Below, piece by piece: positions 62,932-64,000 of a DNA stretch of 64,000 bases (positions are counted from its first letter, which is position 1; every line of letters begins with the position of its first letter). The notes beneath the pieces are model-generated. The model was given only the letters and a program-made list of their open reading frames with translations, did no database searches and had not been told where the DNA came from. The translations under genes were made by a program, and so were the position numbers. Source of the DNA: Endozoicomonas sp. SCSIO W0465 (GTDB taxonomy: Bacteria; Pseudomonadota; Gammaproteobacteria; Pseudomonadales; Endozoicomonadaceae); NCBI RefSeq assembly GCF_023716865.1, contig NZ_CP092417.1, positions 6,618,501 to 6,682,500 on the forward strand. The letters run 5' to 3'.

Positions 62932-64000
62932 GGGCTTTTACAGGTTGGCTGATCATTTCAGAGCCTCCTGTCTAATTTTCAAATATAGGTAATCAAGGTC
63001 ATTGTAACCGCATGCTTTATAGATGATCCGTTTGATAACCCCATTGAAGGCTTCGATTTTCGCGCTGGTTATACGATGCTGGCAGTATGACAGTAACCCT
63101 TCTCTAGCTCTGTCTAACCCCTTGGCGAACTTCTTTAACTCGGATATCCCTGTTTCTTTGGCAAGTGCTATCCAGTTGTCCAGGCACTTTCTGGCACAGG
63201 CTTTATATTTGTACGTCCATAGCTGTTTTAGCATATCTTTCAGGATATATGCCTGATTGAGATCCTCATTCATGGCTAACAACTCCTTCAGATTACTTTG
63301 CCCTTTTGGTGTTAAATTCTCAGGATTTCTGAACAGGTTAAAGCGTTGCCCTTTGATAAACGGCTTGTCCTCTTCTTCTGCCTGTCGCCACTCCCTGCGC
63401 CTGATTTGGTCAATCACATCGTTGTAATTGGCAATAATATGAAACTTGTCGTATACAATATCGGCGTTTGGCAGATGCTCTCTCACTGAAGCCTGATAGC
63501 TTCCACCACGGTCAATACCAACGCATTCAATGCTTGCTTTTTGTTCTTCTGTCAGACTGGAAAGGAACCGATCCAGAACTTCTTTCTTTTTTCCTTCACC
63601 AAGGAACAGCGTTTCACCGGTATCAGCATTCAGAGCAACGGTTAAAAAATGATGCCCCTTACCAATGGATTTTTCATCGATAAGAAGAGCGCGAATACCA
63701 TCCCGCTTGGGTGCAGGCAGCATCTTCATGAGCATCTCTTTATCCCAGCGACGAGCGGTGCCGCCAGAGATAGCAATGAATTCAGGAACCTTGTCACATG
63801 GCATATAGCGGCATAGATGGCTGACATGCCTTTTAAGTCGCTCTGTTGCTTGAGCTTTAGGTGCAAGCCCCGGAGGCGTGACTGTTTCTATATTACCGCA
63901 ACGAGAGCAACGCCCTTGAAATGCAGTGAAGAGAAGATTTACCTGAAGAGTCCCCAGTGGCAGATCCTGAACGCTTCGATCGTTTGTCTTCATCTGCCCC
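62932..64000 (-). mobile_element. ISL3-family element, partial (runs off window)
   Basis: Starts GGGGCTTTTACAGGTTGG at the IS66 junction. This end resembles the MITE termini (GGCTCTTTTCGGGTTACAG). It carries an ISL3 transposase. The other end is outside the window. Confidence 0.88.
62953..64000 (-). CDS. ISL3-family transposase, 5' end outside window
   Basis: At least 348 residues, open to the right edge; ATG 63993 is unlikely to be the true start because the N-terminal zinc-binding region of ISL3 proteins would lie upstream. Visible: CSRCGN, the DDE_Tnp_ISL3 core with ALLIDEKSIGKGHHFLTV (Asp), CVGIDRGGSYQASVREHLPNA (Asp), VYDKFHIIANYND, and ITSAKIEAFNGVIKRIIYKACGY (Glu). The frame is intact as far as visible. 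Confidence 0.92.
   Translation of the reverse strand, partial: GQMKTNDRSVQDLPLGTLQVNLLFTAFQGRCSRCGNIETVTPPGLAPKAQATERLKRHVSHLCRYMPCDKVPEFIAISGGTARRWDKEMLMKMLPAPKRDGIRALLIDEKSIGKGHHFLTVALNADTGETLFLGEGKKKEVLDRFLSSLTEEQKASIECVGIDRGGSYQASVREHLPNADIVYDKFHIIANYNDVIDQIRRREWRQAEEEDKPFIKGQRFNLFRNPENLTPKGQSNLKELLAMNEDLNQAYILKDMLKQLWTYKYKACARKCLDNWIALAKETGISELKKFAKGLDRAREGLLSYCQHRITSAKIEAFNGVIKRIIYKACGYNDLDYLYLKIRQEALK

Overview
The window looks like chromosomal DNA of an animal-associated gammaproteobacterium. The best guess is an Endozoicomonas-like symbiont or parasite of a marine invertebrate. This is inferred from gammaproteobacterial housekeeping genes (pyrF, can, truC, a cytochrome b561), many eukaryotic-like or effector-like proteins (ankyrin, Fic, DUF4116-like repeats, a bZIP factor, a 38-residue solenoid-like repeat protein) and very heavy insertion-sequence load. 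By my end-point calls, IS elements cover about 23.7 kb of the 64 kb.

Layout. 1-11.4 kb: a left-truncated tandem-repeat protein with an NLS-like basic stretch, then ordinary genes (EamA exporter, GST, pyrF, can, PAP2 phosphatase, cytochrome b561), a Fic protein and an ankyrin protein. 11.4-17 kb: an IS66 element with an internal tandem duplication, a lipoprotein, truC, a frameshifted NhaC-type antiporter and two copies of a ~160-bp MITE with perfect 8-bp target duplications. 17-25 kb: an FAD oxidoreductase / ferredoxin / molybdopterin oxidoreductase / EamA cluster whose catalytic gene is broken by two IS elements. 25-33 kb: an IS1634 element, a protein with two NTF2-like halves and a large Gly-rich protein cut by an IS3 element. 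33.6-50 kb: a palindromic element, then a four-carbon sugar acid (tetronate) operon, in transcription order ltnD-otnK-otnC-otnI-denD-gntP, with a divergent DeoR regulator. Three of its six structural genes are split by IS elements. 50-61 kb: an RpiR regulator and remnants of myo-inositol catabolism (iolJ, iolG, iolC, all broken), which flank an island of three probable host-interaction genes. 60.8-64 kb: a nested stack of IS701-like, IS66 and ISL3 elements running off the window.

The most exciting item is the gene at 53191-54321 (minus). Its C-terminus carries a basic-leucine-zipper domain of the animal CNC/NRF2 type, including the CNC-like segment before the basic region. The gene has a strong bacterial Shine-Dalgarno. 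It looks like a host-derived transcription-factor mimic. Beside it lies a 1000-residue protein with DUF4116-like repeats and a kinase-like C-terminal region. The repeat protein at the left edge has 38-residue repeats whose variable loop falls where TAL effectors carry their base-specifying residues. Together these suggest secreted proteins that act on host nuclei or signalling. That is inference from sequence only.

Functionally, tetronate use, inositol use and the molybdopterin enzyme are all undergoing IS-driven pseudogenisation while effector-like genes stay intact. This is the pattern expected in a lineage becoming host-restricted.
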